Part shown: positions 54,845 to 63,882 of the stretch, one piece after another
Layout: every line of letters begins with the position of its first letter
How positions within the stretch are numbered: the stretch's first letter is position 1
Origin: Methylocystis rosea SV97
GTDB lineage: Bacteria > Pseudomonadota > Alphaproteobacteria > Rhizobiales > Beijerinckiaceae
NCBI RefSeq assembly: GCF_000372845.1
Contig: NZ_KB889963.1
Span: forward strand, 2,810,304-2,874,303
DNA: 64,000 bases
Direction of reading: 5' to 3'
Notes under the pieces: generated by a model
Seen by the model: only the letters and a program-made list of their open reading frames with translations
Told to the model about the DNA's origin: nothing
Database searches by the model: none
Translations under genes and position numbers: made by a program

Positions 54845-55912
54845 ATGACTATTTTCGAACGCTATCTCTCGCTCTGGGTGGCGCTCTGCATCGTCGCCGG
54901 CGTCGCGCTGGGCCATTTTTTGCCGGGCGTGTTTCACGCAATTGGCGCGATGGAGGTCGCAAAGGTCAATTTGCCCGTCGCGGCGCTCATCTGGCTCATG
55001 ATCACGCCGATGCTGATGAAGATCGACTTCGCCGCGCTTGCGGAAGTCGGGCGTCACTGGCGCGGGATTGGCGTCACGCTCGCCGTCAACTGGGCGATAA
55101 AACCCTTTTCCATGGCGCTGCTCGGATGGATTTTCATCGGCTATCTGTTTCGACCCTATCTGCCGGCGGACCAGATCGACTCTTATATCGCCGGCCTGAT
55201 CCTGCTCGCAGCCGCGCCGTGCACCGCCATGGTGTTCGTGTGGTCGAATCTCATCAAGGGCGAGCCGCATTTCACGCTGAGCCAGGTCGCGCTCAACGAC
55301 GCAATCATGATCGTCGCATTCGCGCCCATCGTCGGGTTGCTGCTTGGACTGTCCTCGATCGTCTTGCCGTGGGACACGCTGTTTCTCTCGGTGGTTCTCT
55401 ACATCGTCGTTCCGGTGATCGTCGCGCAGCTCGCCCGCAAACGGTTGCTCGCGGCGGGCGGTGAAAAAGGCCTCGCGAAGGCGCTCGCGCATATCGGCCC
55501 GGCGTCGCTGATCGCGCTGCTCGCGACGCTCGTTCTGCTCTTTGGTTTTCAGGGGGAACAGATCATCCGGCAACCCGCGATCATCGCCATGCTCGCGGCG
55601 CCGATACTGATCCAGGTCTATTTCAACGCCGGACTCGCCTATCTGCTCAATCGCGCGGCGGGAGAAGCGCATTGCGTCGCCGGCCCTTCGGCGCTGATCG
55701 GGGCGAGCAATTTCTTCGAACTGGCGGTCGCGGCGGCCATCAGCCTCTTTGGCTTTGACTCGGGCGCGGCGCTCGCCACCGTTGTTGGCGTCCTGATCGA
55801 AGTTCCAGTGATGCTGAGCGTTGTCTGGATCGTCAATCGGAGCAAGGGCTGGTATGAGCGCGGAGCGCTGCGATCTCCCGATCAAGTCTCCGCGCACATC
55901 GATCTACCCTAA
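54845..55912 (+). CDS. acr3: Arsenite efflux transporter ACR3
   Basis: 355 aa, ten membrane helices. ACR3 exports arsenite using the membrane potential. Conserved residues: WLMITPMLMKIDF, LLAAAPCTAMVFVWSNLIKGEPHFTLSQVALND (about 120-152, with the essential Cys and Asn) and GPSALIGASNFFELAVAAAISLFG. It starts 3 nt after arsC. The set gives a minimal arsenic-resistance operon. Confidence 0.95.
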   Translation: MTIFERYLSLWVALCIVAGVALGHFLPGVFHAIGAMEVAKVNLPVAALIWLMITPMLMKIDFAALAEVGRHWRGIGVTLAVNWAIKPFSMALLGWIFIGYLFRPYLPADQIDSYIAGLILLAAAPCTAMVFVWSNLIKGEPHFTLSQVALNDAIMIVAFAPIVGLLLGLSSIVLPWDTLFLSVVLYIVVPVIVAQLARKRLLAAGGEKGLAKALAHIGPASLIALLATLVLLFGFQGEQIIRQPAIIAMLAAPILIQVYFNAGLAYLLNRAAGEAHCVAGPSALIGASNFFELAVAAAISLFGFDSGAALATVVGVLIEVPVMLSVVWIVNRSKGWYERGALRSPDQVSAHIDLP

Positions 55913-55913
55913 A

Positions 55914-56351
55914 TCAGCAGAGGCGATAGCCATACGCCGCGAGCTGGCGGCCGGTGATGCGCAGCATCGGGCCGGGGGCCTGATGCGCGTGGCGTCGCAC
56001 GTGAGCCATGAAGGCCTGACGCAGCCCGGGCTTATAATGTGCGGCGAAGACCGCGGTCATGCGCGGATCGACGACGCCCCCCTCGGGCCCGCCAAACCAA
56101 GGCGCATGGAAGCCCAAAACCGCGCCCTCGGAAACACAGGACTGGGGATTCGCCAAATAGAGCGTGCATGAGGAATCGCATTCAGTCGGGCCGATACGGA
56201 TCGGCTCGCCCCGAGCCCGCGCCCTCGCAAGCCTGGCTTCATATTGCTCCACGCGTCCGCCGTAGTCAGGCGCCATAACATCGAAAGCCTGGGCGGGCGC
56301 CGTCAAAAGTACAGCCGTCATCATTCCTGCAAGACCAAGAGATCGCAGCAT
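55914..56351 (-). CDS. Secreted protein with Clp/crotonase-like motif
   Basis: 145 aa. Signal peptide (about residues 1-22, ending TAPAQA). The mature part has TECDSSCTLYLANPQSCVSEGAVLGFHAPWFGG (about 56-88), with a Ser in the position of the nucleophile in ClpP-like serine hydrolases and a His in GFHAP. Similar small exported proteins occur in Rhizobiales with no known role. It is convergent with acr3 (1 bp between stops). Confidence 0.68.
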   Translation of the reverse strand: MLRSLGLAGMMTAVLLTAPAQAFDVMAPDYGGRVEQYEARLARARARGEPIRIGPTECDSSCTLYLANPQSCVSEGAVLGFHAPWFGGPEGGVVDPRMTAVFAAHYKPGLRQAFMAHVRRHAHQAPGPMLRITGRQLAAYGYRLC

Positions 56352-56709
56352 AGGATTTCCTTTTGGGGCGCTCGTAAGGGGCGGCCGCGCCGCCCACAGC
56401 TGTCAGGGCTCAGTCGACCGAGCGCGTGTCTCGGGCCCCTCGGGAAGGGGAAGGGCTACAACTCGCGCCTCTTCCAGCTTCAGCGTTCCTTTTCTAAACA
56501 AGCGATATCTGCAGTGCAAGCAGTGCCTTAACTTTATGGTGAATTTTTTTTGAAGATGGCGCTTGTCGGGACGGCCATGCGCCCTACCGCCTTCAGCCCA
56601 ACGATACGTCGAGATCCAGGGCGCGCGGGACGTTCGGCGCTAACAGACACAGCGGATCGATCTCCAGAGCTGCTAAATTCATTTTCTCGCATTTGCTAAG
56701 GAGCGAAAG
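56352..56709. other. Intergenic region left of the Grx/CcdA-like gene
   Basis: 358 bp. GC-rich imperfect hairpins (56366-56400 and 56436-56456) and T-rich patches occur, but I see no gene and no terminator with a U run. The ribosome site of the next gene, AAGGAG, is at 56698-56703. Confidence 0.4.
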
Positions 56710-57840
56710 TTGAAACTGCCTCGATTTCGCGTCGCGCTCGCCGCTCTTCTTGGACTCGCTTTCGCGTGGCTGCAGTTTGCAGAGCCGGGTAGCCCGCCGC
56801 CCGCGCAGATCGACTGGCGCGAAGATGGCCAGCTGCATGTATTTTTCTCGCCCGACTGTCCGCACTGCCATGAAGCCATCGAGTTTCTCAAACAGCGGCC
56901 CAAGATCGCTTACGTGCTACATGACATTTCAAAGCCGTCGAGCGAGGCGCTCTTTCGAAGAGTCGTGAAGCACTACGGCATAGAAGACCCAGCCGTTCCC
57001 CTCTTCGTGCGCGGCTCGCGCTATGTCATTGGCTTTGACTCAGCGCAAACCACTGGGCGCGAAATTCTCGCGCTGCTTTCCGGCCAGGAAACCGTCGCGC
57101 GACGCACGGCCGAATCGAAAATTACTATTCCGCTCATCGGCGAAGTTGATCCGACGCATCATTCCCTTCTCGCGCTGACAGCGCTCATGGGTTTGTCGGA
57201 CGGGTTCAATCCATGCGCGATGTGGGTGCTGATCTACCTGATCTCTCTTATCGTGAATATTCAGGATCGACAAAAAATCTGGTGGCTGGTCGGCACGTTC
57301 GTGCTCGCTTCAGGAGTCCTGTACTTCCTGTTCATGACCGCATGGCTCAACACTTTTCTTTTCATTGGATATATTCGTCCGCTCACGCAACTCATCGCGC
57401 TGACGGCCATCGGTTTCGGCCTCGACCATCTCATCGGCGTTGCCGCGGCGCGCGGAGAGGTCGTCTGCGAAGTGGGCGACATGGAGCAGCGCCAGCGCAC
57501 GATGCAGTGGGGGCGCAAGATCGTCGCCGCGCCCGTAGGGATCGCCAGCCTCGTCATGGTGATTGCGCTGGCCTTCGCGGTGAACGCGATCGAATTCATC
57601 TGCTCTGCAGCATTGCCGGCGATCTACACGCACCTGCTTGCGTTGACCGATCTGCCGATCGCTCTGCACTATGCCTACATCGAGCTCTATGTCGCCTTTT
57701 TCATGCTGGACGATCTTGTCATCTTCGGATTGGCGGCCTTCGCCGTGCAGAAAATTGTCAATACCCGCTATGCCGCCATCAGCCGCCTGATCGGGGGAGT
57801 CGTTCTCATTGGCCTCGGCGGTTGGATGCTGGCGCGTTGA
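56710..57840 (+). CDS. Glutaredoxin-like domain fused to a CcdA/DsbD-type membrane module
   Basis: 376 aa. A signal/anchor helix (about residues 5-20) and a small redox domain with CPHCHEAIEFL (FFSPDCPHCHE, about residues 46-56) are followed by about six membrane helices. In these, DGFNPCAMWVL and NAIEFICSAALPA hold the single Cys pair typical of CcdA/DsbD transmembrane electron carriers. It would pass electrons from the cytosol to a periplasmic thiol on its own domain. The start is TTG 56710 with AAGGAG upstream. CcdA and the soluble domain are usually separate. Confidence 0.85.
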   Translation: MKLPRFRVALAALLGLAFAWLQFAEPGSPPPAQIDWREDGQLHVFFSPDCPHCHEAIEFLKQRPKIAYVLHDISKPSSEALFRRVVKHYGIEDPAVPLFVRGSRYVIGFDSAQTTGREILALLSGQETVARRTAESKITIPLIGEVDPTHHSLLALTALMGLSDGFNPCAMWVLIYLISLIVNIQDRQKIWWLVGTFVLASGVLYFLFMTAWLNTFLFIGYIRPLTQLIALTAIGFGLDHLIGVAAARGEVVCEVGDMEQRQRTMQWGRKIVAAPVGIASLVMVIALAFAVNAIEFICSAALPAIYTHLLALTDLPIALHYAYIELYVAFFMLDDLVIFGLAAFAVQKIVNTRYAAISRLIGGVVLIGLGGWMLAR

Positions 57841-57955
57841 GCGAGAGACCGCTGTCTCTCTCAACGATCATGTTGAACGCGAGCTAATGATCCAGGCGAG
57901 GCCGTGACGATAGCGGCAAAGACCCCGCGCAACGGCACTGCAAGGAAGAGAGCGC

Positions 57956-58369
57956 TCATACCGCGGATCGACGCTCCGCACAGCGACGGAACGCCGGGAG
58001 GTGGCGCTGTTGCGAAGCCTGTTGAAGCCGCGTCAAGACGTCGCGAACTCTCGCGTCGCTGACTTGCGCCAAAAGCCGCTCATACATCGCGGCGTTCTCG
58101 ATCTCCGCCTCGACTCCCGCTTTGCACGCTTCGGCAAGACTCGAGGGCGCCGGGACCTGACCCGCCCATCTGTCCTTCGGCGGCTCGATGCCGAAGCGTT
58201 CAAAAAGACGGAGAAGCGCATTCGCGTGGCGCTCTTCGGCTTCGATGATATTCACGAAAGGTCTGACCGGCCCGAATCTGTCGATCACGCCTTGATAGGT
58301 CGCGTGAGCCTTGTACTCATCGTCGAGCGCCTCTCGCAGCGCTCCGATCGTCTTTTCGTCAACGGACAT
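57956..58369 (-). CDS. DUF2202-like ferritin-fold protein
   Basis: 137 aa, all helical. Two EYKAH/EERHAN motifs (DDEYKAHATYQGVI; NIIEAEERHANALLRLF) and a later GVEAEIENAAMYERLL give the four-helix carboxylate-bridged di-iron pattern of the ferritin/DUF2202 group. It could store iron or reduce peroxide; unproven. ATG 58369 has GGAGAAGG upstream. Confidence 0.78.
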   Translation of the reverse strand: MSVDEKTIGALREALDDEYKAHATYQGVIDRFGPVRPFVNIIEAEERHANALLRLFERFGIEPPKDRWAGQVPAPSSLAEACKAGVEAEIENAAMYERLLAQVSDARVRDVLTRLQQASQQRHLPAFRRCAERRSAV

Positions 58370-58623
58370 GCTGCCTTCTCCAACTCAGTGGTTTCAACTC
58401 AAATGGCGGCCATGAGTTTCAAATGGTTGGCCGTGAGCTCAAGACCAAGAAGGCGTGACAACAAGTAGCGACGACCGCACCAGCAGCGAGGCGTCGATTC
58501 GCCACGGCGACGCTCGCCGCAATCGGCCAGCTGCGCGCTTGAAGTTCCGCGAGCCCACCCCTTATCCAAAAGATACGGCGTGGTTTGCGCTCGCCGGACA
58601 GCCCTTTTCAAGGAGACGCGTTA

Positions 58624-59184
58624 ATGACAATCGAAGAAGAACAGAGTCAGACGCGCGAGGTCGTTGGCGTGTTCAACGACGCTGGCGCGCTCCAAGAGGC
58701 CATCGACGATCTGATGTCGTCGGGCTTCGATCGCGCTGAGATCAGTCTGCTCGCAAGCGAGGAGGCCGTCGACGAAAAGCTCGGTCATAAATACAAGAAG
58801 GTCACCGAGCTCGAAGACGAGGAGGCCGCGCCGCGGACGCATTACGTGTCGGTGGAATCGATCGGCGATGCGCAAGGCGGCGTGATCGGCGGGCTGGTGT
58901 ATGTCGGCGCCGGCGCGGCGATCAGCGCCATATTCGCGTCAGGCGGCGCCCTGGCGACGGTGATCGCGGGCGCGCTGCTCGCGGGAGGAAGCGCAGGCGT
59001 GCTCGGCGCGGCTTTGGCCAGGCTGATCGGCGATCATCACGCGAAACACCTTGAAGAACAACTTCGCCATGGCGGACTCCTTCTGTGGGTGCGGACGCGG
59101 GATTCTCAGCGCGAACGCAAGGCGCAGGAGATTTTGGCGCGGCACTCCGGGCGCGATGTCCACGCCCATACCGTAAAGCTCTAG
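58624..59184 (+). CDS. Stress-type membrane protein with glycine-rich TM core
   Basis: 186 aa. An N-terminal cytosolic part (TREVVGVFNDAGALQEAIDDLMSSGFDRAEISLL) resembles the ferredoxin-like domain of general stress protein 17M; a Gly/Ala-rich double membrane span (GGLVYVGAGAAISAIFASGGALATVIAGALLAGG) follows, then a DHHAKHLEEQLRHGG return strand. Such proteins are often induced by stress and adjoin PPK2 or ferritin-like genes. ATG 58624 has AAGGAGA upstream. Its last 4 bp overlap the convergent ppk2. Confidence 0.75.
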   Translation: MTIEEEQSQTREVVGVFNDAGALQEAIDDLMSSGFDRAEISLLASEEAVDEKLGHKYKKVTELEDEEAAPRTHYVSVESIGDAQGGVIGGLVYVGAGAAISAIFASGGALATVIAGALLAGGSAGVLGAALARLIGDHHAKHLEEQLRHGGLLLWVRTRDSQRERKAQEILARHSGRDVHAHTVKL

Positions 59185-60188
59185 CGGGTGCGCTTGCGCT
59201 TCTTCTCGGCGTCCATCGCAAGCGACTTGCCCAGAATGTGCTCGTCGCGGCCGATGACGTGTGCGCTGGCGCCGACGATGAGCGGATCGGGTCCGTGTAC
59301 GACGCTATGATCTTTATTCGGATAATCGAGGCTCGATAAAAAGTGCTGCATGCAATTAAGGCGCGCGCGCTTTTTGTCGTCCGATTTAATGACGATCCAA
59401 GGCGCGTCGGCCGTGTCGGAGAAGAAGAACATCGCCTCCTTCGCCTCGGTGTAATCGTCCCATTTGTCCATCGACGCGCGGTCGATCGGCGAGAGTTTCC
59501 ACTGCTTCAAGGGATCATTCATGCGCGAGCGGAAGCGGCGCTGCTGCTCCTCGCGCGTCACCGAGAACCAGTATTTGTAGAGGCGAACGCCGGAGTTGAC
59601 GAACATGCGCTCAAGATCGGGACATTGGCGCATGAAGTCGAGATATTCGTTCGGGGTGCAGAAATTCATCACCCGCTCGACGCCGGCGCGATTGTACCAG
59701 GAGCGGTCGAAGAAAACGACCTCGCCGGCCGCCGGCAGGTGCTGGATGTAACGCTGGAAATACCACTGGCTGCGCTCGCGCTCGGACGGCTTTTCCAAGG
59801 CGACGACCCGCGCGCCGCGCGGATTGAGATGTTCCATAAAGCGCTTGATGGTGCCGCCCTTGCCGGCGGCGTCGCGCCCCTCGAACAGCAAGACGATGCG
59901 TTGACCGGTCTCCTTCACCCAGTTTTGCGCCTTGAGGAGCTCCACCTGGAGGAGCTCCATGTGCCGAAGGTAGACCTTCTCGCTCAGGCGGGTCTTGTAG
60001 GGAAATTCTCCTGACTCGAACGCCTTCCGGACCGCCTCGGCGTCAGCCCGCAAGCGACGCACGTCCTGATGTGGCGCGTGGGGATGCGCCGCGGGCTCGG
60101 CCGCTTGGACGTTCGCGGGCTCAGCCGCGACTTTGGTCACTATAGCCTCCACGCCGGTCTCCCCGACGGCGTTAACGGGTTCATCCAT
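59181..60188 (-). CDS. ppk2: Polyphosphate kinase 2
   Basis: 335 aa. PPK2 uses polyphosphate to phosphorylate nucleoside diphosphates (or the reverse). Walker A FEGRDAAGKGGTIKRF (about residue 88-103), Walker B-like EVVFFDRSWYNRAGVE and lid residues in ERSQWYFQRYIQHLPAAG are intact; this is the single-domain class I form. A disordered Pro/Ala N-terminus precedes the core. I set the start at ATG 60188. ppiD starts divergently 212 bp away. Confidence 0.93.
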   Translation of the reverse strand: MDEPVNAVGETGVEAIVTKVAAEPANVQAAEPAAHPHAPHQDVRRLRADAEAVRKAFESGEFPYKTRLSEKVYLRHMELLQVELLKAQNWVKETGQRIVLLFEGRDAAGKGGTIKRFMEHLNPRGARVVALEKPSERERSQWYFQRYIQHLPAAGEVVFFDRSWYNRAGVERVMNFCTPNEYLDFMRQCPDLERMFVNSGVRLYKYWFSVTREEQQRRFRSRMNDPLKQWKLSPIDRASMDKWDDYTEAKEAMFFFSDTADAPWIVIKSDDKKRARLNCMQHFLSSLDYPNKDHSVVHGPDPLIVGASAHVIGRDEHILGKSLAMDAEKKRKRTR

Positions 60189-60399
60189 TATCGGCTCATC
60201 TCCGGCGCGCGCTCCGAATTGGAACAGTTCAGCGGGGTTCTCGTCGGGGAGACTGCAGGCATTCGAAACACAGGGCAATAGCGCATTTCGACGCGTCGGC
60301 GGTTCCGTGCGGAGCGCATTGCCACGCGCCCGCCCCCTCCCTATAGTCCGCCGCCAAAACCGGGAAGCCGGATCCAACGCACCCAAGGAAGCAATACCC

Positions 60400-62307
60400 A
60401 TGCTAGAAGGCCTGCGCGTCGCCTCGCAGAACTGGATCGGCCGCACCATCATGGCGCTGGTCATGGGCGTCATCGTCATCAGTTTTTCGATCTGGGGGGT
60501 CGGAGACGTGTTTCGCGGCATGACCGCCCAGCGGCTCGCCCGAGTCGGCAGCGGCGAAGTCACGGTCGAAACCTACCGCAGCGCGTATCAAAATGAGCTC
60601 CGCCGCATTCAGCAGCGGATGCGGCGCGCGATCACCAATGAAGAAGCGCATCAGGCGGGGCTGGACCTCCAGATCCTCGAGCGCCTCGTCACGGAAGTTG
60701 CGCTTGACCAAAAGGCGCGGCAGCTCGGGCTCGCCGCAAGCGATGAGACCACCCAGCGTCTGCTCGCGTCTGAAAAGGTGTTTCAGGGGCCCGACGGCAA
60801 ATTCGACGCCATGCGCTTCAAGCAGATCGCCAATGACTCCGGCTTCACCGAGCGGGGTTTCGTCGCGGATCAGAAGAACGCTTACCTGCGCAAGATGATT
60901 ACCGACATCGCCGTCGCCGGAGTCGAGCCGCCCAAGTTGATGGTCGAGGCGATCTATCGTTTCCGCAATGAATCGCGAACGATCGACTACGTCATTCTGC
61001 CGCCGTCGCTGGTCGGCGCCGCAGCGACGCCATCCGACGAAGAGCTGAAAAAATACTTCGACGAACGCGAGCAGACCTTCCGCGCCAAGGAATACCGCAA
61101 GCTGACGGCGCTGGTCGTCAGCCCTTCTACGGTCGGGAAGCCGGAGAGCGTGCCTGCCGAGCAGGTGCGCAAGCTTTACGACGAGGTCAAATCGAAGCGC
61201 TACGGCATGCCGGAAAAGCGTGACGTGCGGCAGATCGTGTTCAAGACCGACACGGAAGCCCAAGCTGCGCTCGCCAAGCTCAAAGCCGGCGCCGACATCG
61301 AGGCGATGGCGGCCGAGCTCAAACTCAATCCGAAGGACGTCAACCTCGGCCTCGTCGAGCAGCGCGACTTCGGCGATCCCAACGTTGGAGCGGCGGTTTT
61401 TGCGCTTCCCGGGCCGGGGCTCACCGAGCCGGTTCATACCGCCTTCGGCGCCGTCGTCTCCCAGGTCAGGAGCATCGCCCCGGCGGTCTACAACAAGACT
61501 TTCGAGCAGGCCGAGCCGGAACTGCGCGCGGAAATCGCCGCGCAGGGCGCCATGCCTGAAGTGCGCCGGCTCCATGAGGCCATCGAGGATCAGCGCGCCT
61601 CTGGCAAAACTCTCGCCGAATCCGCAAAGGCCGTGGGGCTGGAGACGCAGGTCTATGACGGCGTCGACGACGCAGGCAATGACCGCAGCGGCAAGCCGAT
61701 CGCCGGCCTTCCTTCCGGTCCAGACCTCGTGAAGGCCGCCTTCGCATCGGACATCGGCGTCGATAACGATACCGTCGCGACGCGTGACGGCGGCTATGTC
61801 TGGTACGAGGTCAACGGCATCGAGCCCGCGCGGCAGAAGACATTCGAAGAGGTGAAGGCGGCCGTCGTCGACGCCATGCGCAGCGACGCGGCGCAAAAGG
61901 CGCTCGCCGCCAAGGCCGATGAAATCGTCGCCAAACTGAACGCGGGCCGGTCAATCGAAGACGTCGCCAAGGAAGCGGGCGTTCAGACCCTACGCGCCAA
62001 TGACGTGAAGCGCGAAGCGCGGCCCGACTTCAACACCAACGTCATCGTTCGATTCTTCGATGTCGCGCCGCGCAACGCCGGCTCCGCCGTCGTCGACAAT
62101 GGGCGGCTGGTGTTTTTCGTGCGCGACTCGACGACTCCCGTCTTCGACCCGAGTTCGATCGAAGCGAAGACGATCGCCCAGCAGCTGAAGCCTGCATTTC
62201 ACAACGACCTGCTGGAGCAATATGTCGGCGGCCTCGAGAAAGCGCTCGGCGTCGATATCAACCAGAAGGCCTTGGAAGCCGCGACCGGAGCGGAACGCGA
62301 CAAGTGA
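60400..62307 (+). CDS. ppiD: Peptidyl-prolyl isomerase PpiD/SurA-like
   Basis: 635 aa. A membrane anchor (TIMALVMGVIVISFSIWGVGDVF, about 16-38) places a large SurA-N type chaperone region in the periplasm; a parvulin-like domain lies in the middle (about residues 260-360: EKRDVRQIVFKTDTEAQAALAKL, LVEQRDFGDPNVGAAVFALPGPGLTEPVHTAFGAVV). PpiD helps proteins emerging from Sec. ATG 60400 has AAGGAA upstream. trpE overlaps the stop by 4 nt. Confidence 0.92.
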   Translation: MLEGLRVASQNWIGRTIMALVMGVIVISFSIWGVGDVFRGMTAQRLARVGSGEVTVETYRSAYQNELRRIQQRMRRAITNEEAHQAGLDLQILERLVTEVALDQKARQLGLAASDETTQRLLASEKVFQGPDGKFDAMRFKQIANDSGFTERGFVADQKNAYLRKMITDIAVAGVEPPKLMVEAIYRFRNESRTIDYVILPPSLVGAAATPSDEELKKYFDEREQTFRAKEYRKLTALVVSPSTVGKPESVPAEQVRKLYDEVKSKRYGMPEKRDVRQIVFKTDTEAQAALAKLKAGADIEAMAAELKLNPKDVNLGLVEQRDFGDPNVGAAVFALPGPGLTEPVHTAFGAVVSQVRSIAPAVYNKTFEQAEPELRAEIAAQGAMPEVRRLHEAIEDQRASGKTLAESAKAVGLETQVYDGVDDAGNDRSGKPIAGLPSGPDLVKAAFASDIGVDNDTVATRDGGYVWYEVNGIEPARQKTFEEVKAAVVDAMRSDAAQKALAAKADEIVAKLNAGRSIEDVAKEAGVQTLRANDVKREARPDFNTNVIVRFFDVAPRNAGSAVVDNGRLVFFVRDSTTPVFDPSSIEAKTIAQQLKPAFHNDLLEQYVGGLEKALGVDINQKALEAATGAERDK

Positions 62308-63833
62308 GCGGCGCGCTGTTCGAGCCCGACTTCGACGCCTTCGGCGCCGAATACGACGCTGATCGGCCGCAGCTGGTCGTGACCCGGTTGGTCGCCGATC
62401 TCGAAACGCCGGTCTCCGCCTATCTCAAGCTCACGCGCGATCGGCGCGGCGCTACTTTTTTGCTCGAATCCGTCGAAGGCGGCGCCGCCCGCGGCCGCTA
62501 CTCGATGATCGGCCTCGACCCGGATGTGATTTTTCGCGTCCTCGGCGACAGAGCGGAAATTAATCGCGCCGCGCTCGACGACGCGAGCGTCTTCACGCCT
62601 TGCGAGGGAGCGCCGCTCGTCGCCTTGCGTCAGCTCATCGCCGAATCCGCCGTGCCGCAGGCCGTGCGGCTGCCGCCGATGGCGGCGGGAGTTTTCGGCT
62701 ACCTCGGCTATGACATGGTGCGCCAGATGGAGCGCCTCGGACCGGCCAAGGAAGACAGGATCGGCGCGCCTGACGCGCTTTTCATGCGTCCGACGGTCAT
62801 GATCGTCTTTGACACGGTTCGCGACGAAATCTCCATTGTCACGCCGGCTCGGCCAAAAGCCGGCGTCGCGGCGAAAGCGGCCTATGAAGCGGCGCTCGCG
62901 CGCCTCGACAGAGTCGTTGCAACGCTGGAGGCGCCGCTGGAGCATCGCGACGGCGGGACCGACGCGCAACTCCTCGCTCAGGAGCCGGTTTCGAATACGC
63001 CGCCATCTCGTTTTCTGGAGATGGTCGAGCGCGCGAAGGAATATATCCGCGCCGGCGACATCTTCCAGGTCGTGCTGTCACAGCGGTTCACCGCGCCTTT
63101 CGCTTTGCCCGCCTTTGCGCTCTATCGCGCATTGCGCCGCGTGAATCCGGCGCCCTTTTTATGCTTTCTCGATTTCGGCGAATTCCAGATCGTCTGTTCG
63201 AGTCCCGAGATCCTCGTGCGCGTCGCCGACGCCAAGGTGACGATTCGCCCGATCGCCGGCACGCGCTGGCGCAGCGAGGAGAAGGCGGAGGACGAGCGTC
63301 TGGCGGCGGATCTCCTCGCCGATGAAAAGGAGCGCGCCGAACATCTCATGCTGCTCGACCTCGGCCGCAACGACGTCGGCCGCGTCGCGAGGACCGGCAC
63401 GGTGCGCGTCACTGACAGTTTCACGATCGAGCGCTACAGTCACGTGATGCACATCGTCTCCAATGTTGAAGGCGAGCTCGATGCGCGCCACGATTGCATC
63501 GACGCGCTCGCCGCGGGGTTTCCCGCCGGCACCGTCTCCGGCGCGCCGAAAGTGCGCGCCATGGAGATCATTGACGAGCTTGAGACCGACAAGCGCGGCA
63601 TCTATGGCGGCTGCATCGGCTATTTCGGCGCCGGCGGCCAAATGGACACCTGCATCGTGCTGCGCACGGCGATCGTGAAGGACGGCAAGATGCATGTGCA
63701 GGCAGGCGCCGGCGTCGTCTACGACAGCGAACCGGAATATGAACATCGCGAATGCGTCAACAAGGCGAAAGCGCTTTTCCGCGCCGCCGAGGAAGCGGTT
63801 CGCTTCGCAACGCGCGCGCGGCGGGGGCAGTAG
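62304..63833 (+). CDS. trpE: Anthranilate synthase component I
   Basis: 509 aa. Chorismate to anthranilate with TrpG. Feedback residue region LLESVEGGAARGRYSMIG; catalytic parts DIFQVVLSQRF, IRPIAGTRWRS, LLDLGRNDVGRVARTGTV, MHIVSNVEGEL and GTVSGAPKVRAMEIIDELE. It starts at GTG 62304, overlapping ppiD's TGA. No trpG follows within the window; the next frame is cut by the edge. Confidence 0.97.
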   Translation: MSGALFEPDFDAFGAEYDADRPQLVVTRLVADLETPVSAYLKLTRDRRGATFLLESVEGGAARGRYSMIGLDPDVIFRVLGDRAEINRAALDDASVFTPCEGAPLVALRQLIAESAVPQAVRLPPMAAGVFGYLGYDMVRQMERLGPAKEDRIGAPDALFMRPTVMIVFDTVRDEISIVTPARPKAGVAAKAAYEAALARLDRVVATLEAPLEHRDGGTDAQLLAQEPVSNTPPSRFLEMVERAKEYIRAGDIFQVVLSQRFTAPFALPAFALYRALRRVNPAPFLCFLDFGEFQIVCSSPEILVRVADAKVTIRPIAGTRWRSEEKAEDERLAADLLADEKERAEHLMLLDLGRNDVGRVARTGTVRVTDSFTIERYSHVMHIVSNVEGELDARHDCIDALAAGFPAGTVSGAPKVRAMEIIDELETDKRGIYGGCIGYFGAGGQMDTCIVLRTAIVKDGKMHVQAGAGVVYDSEPEYEHRECVNKAKALFRAAEEAVRFATRARRGQ

Positions 63834-63882
63834 CCATTTCCGCCAAAGCGCACGGACAGCGAAACAAGCGGCGGCGCATCTG

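Noticed and set aside
54368-55897. 509-codon minus-strand frame opposite arsC-acr3
   Set aside because: Antisense shadow; the plus-strand genes have clear motifs and overlaps.
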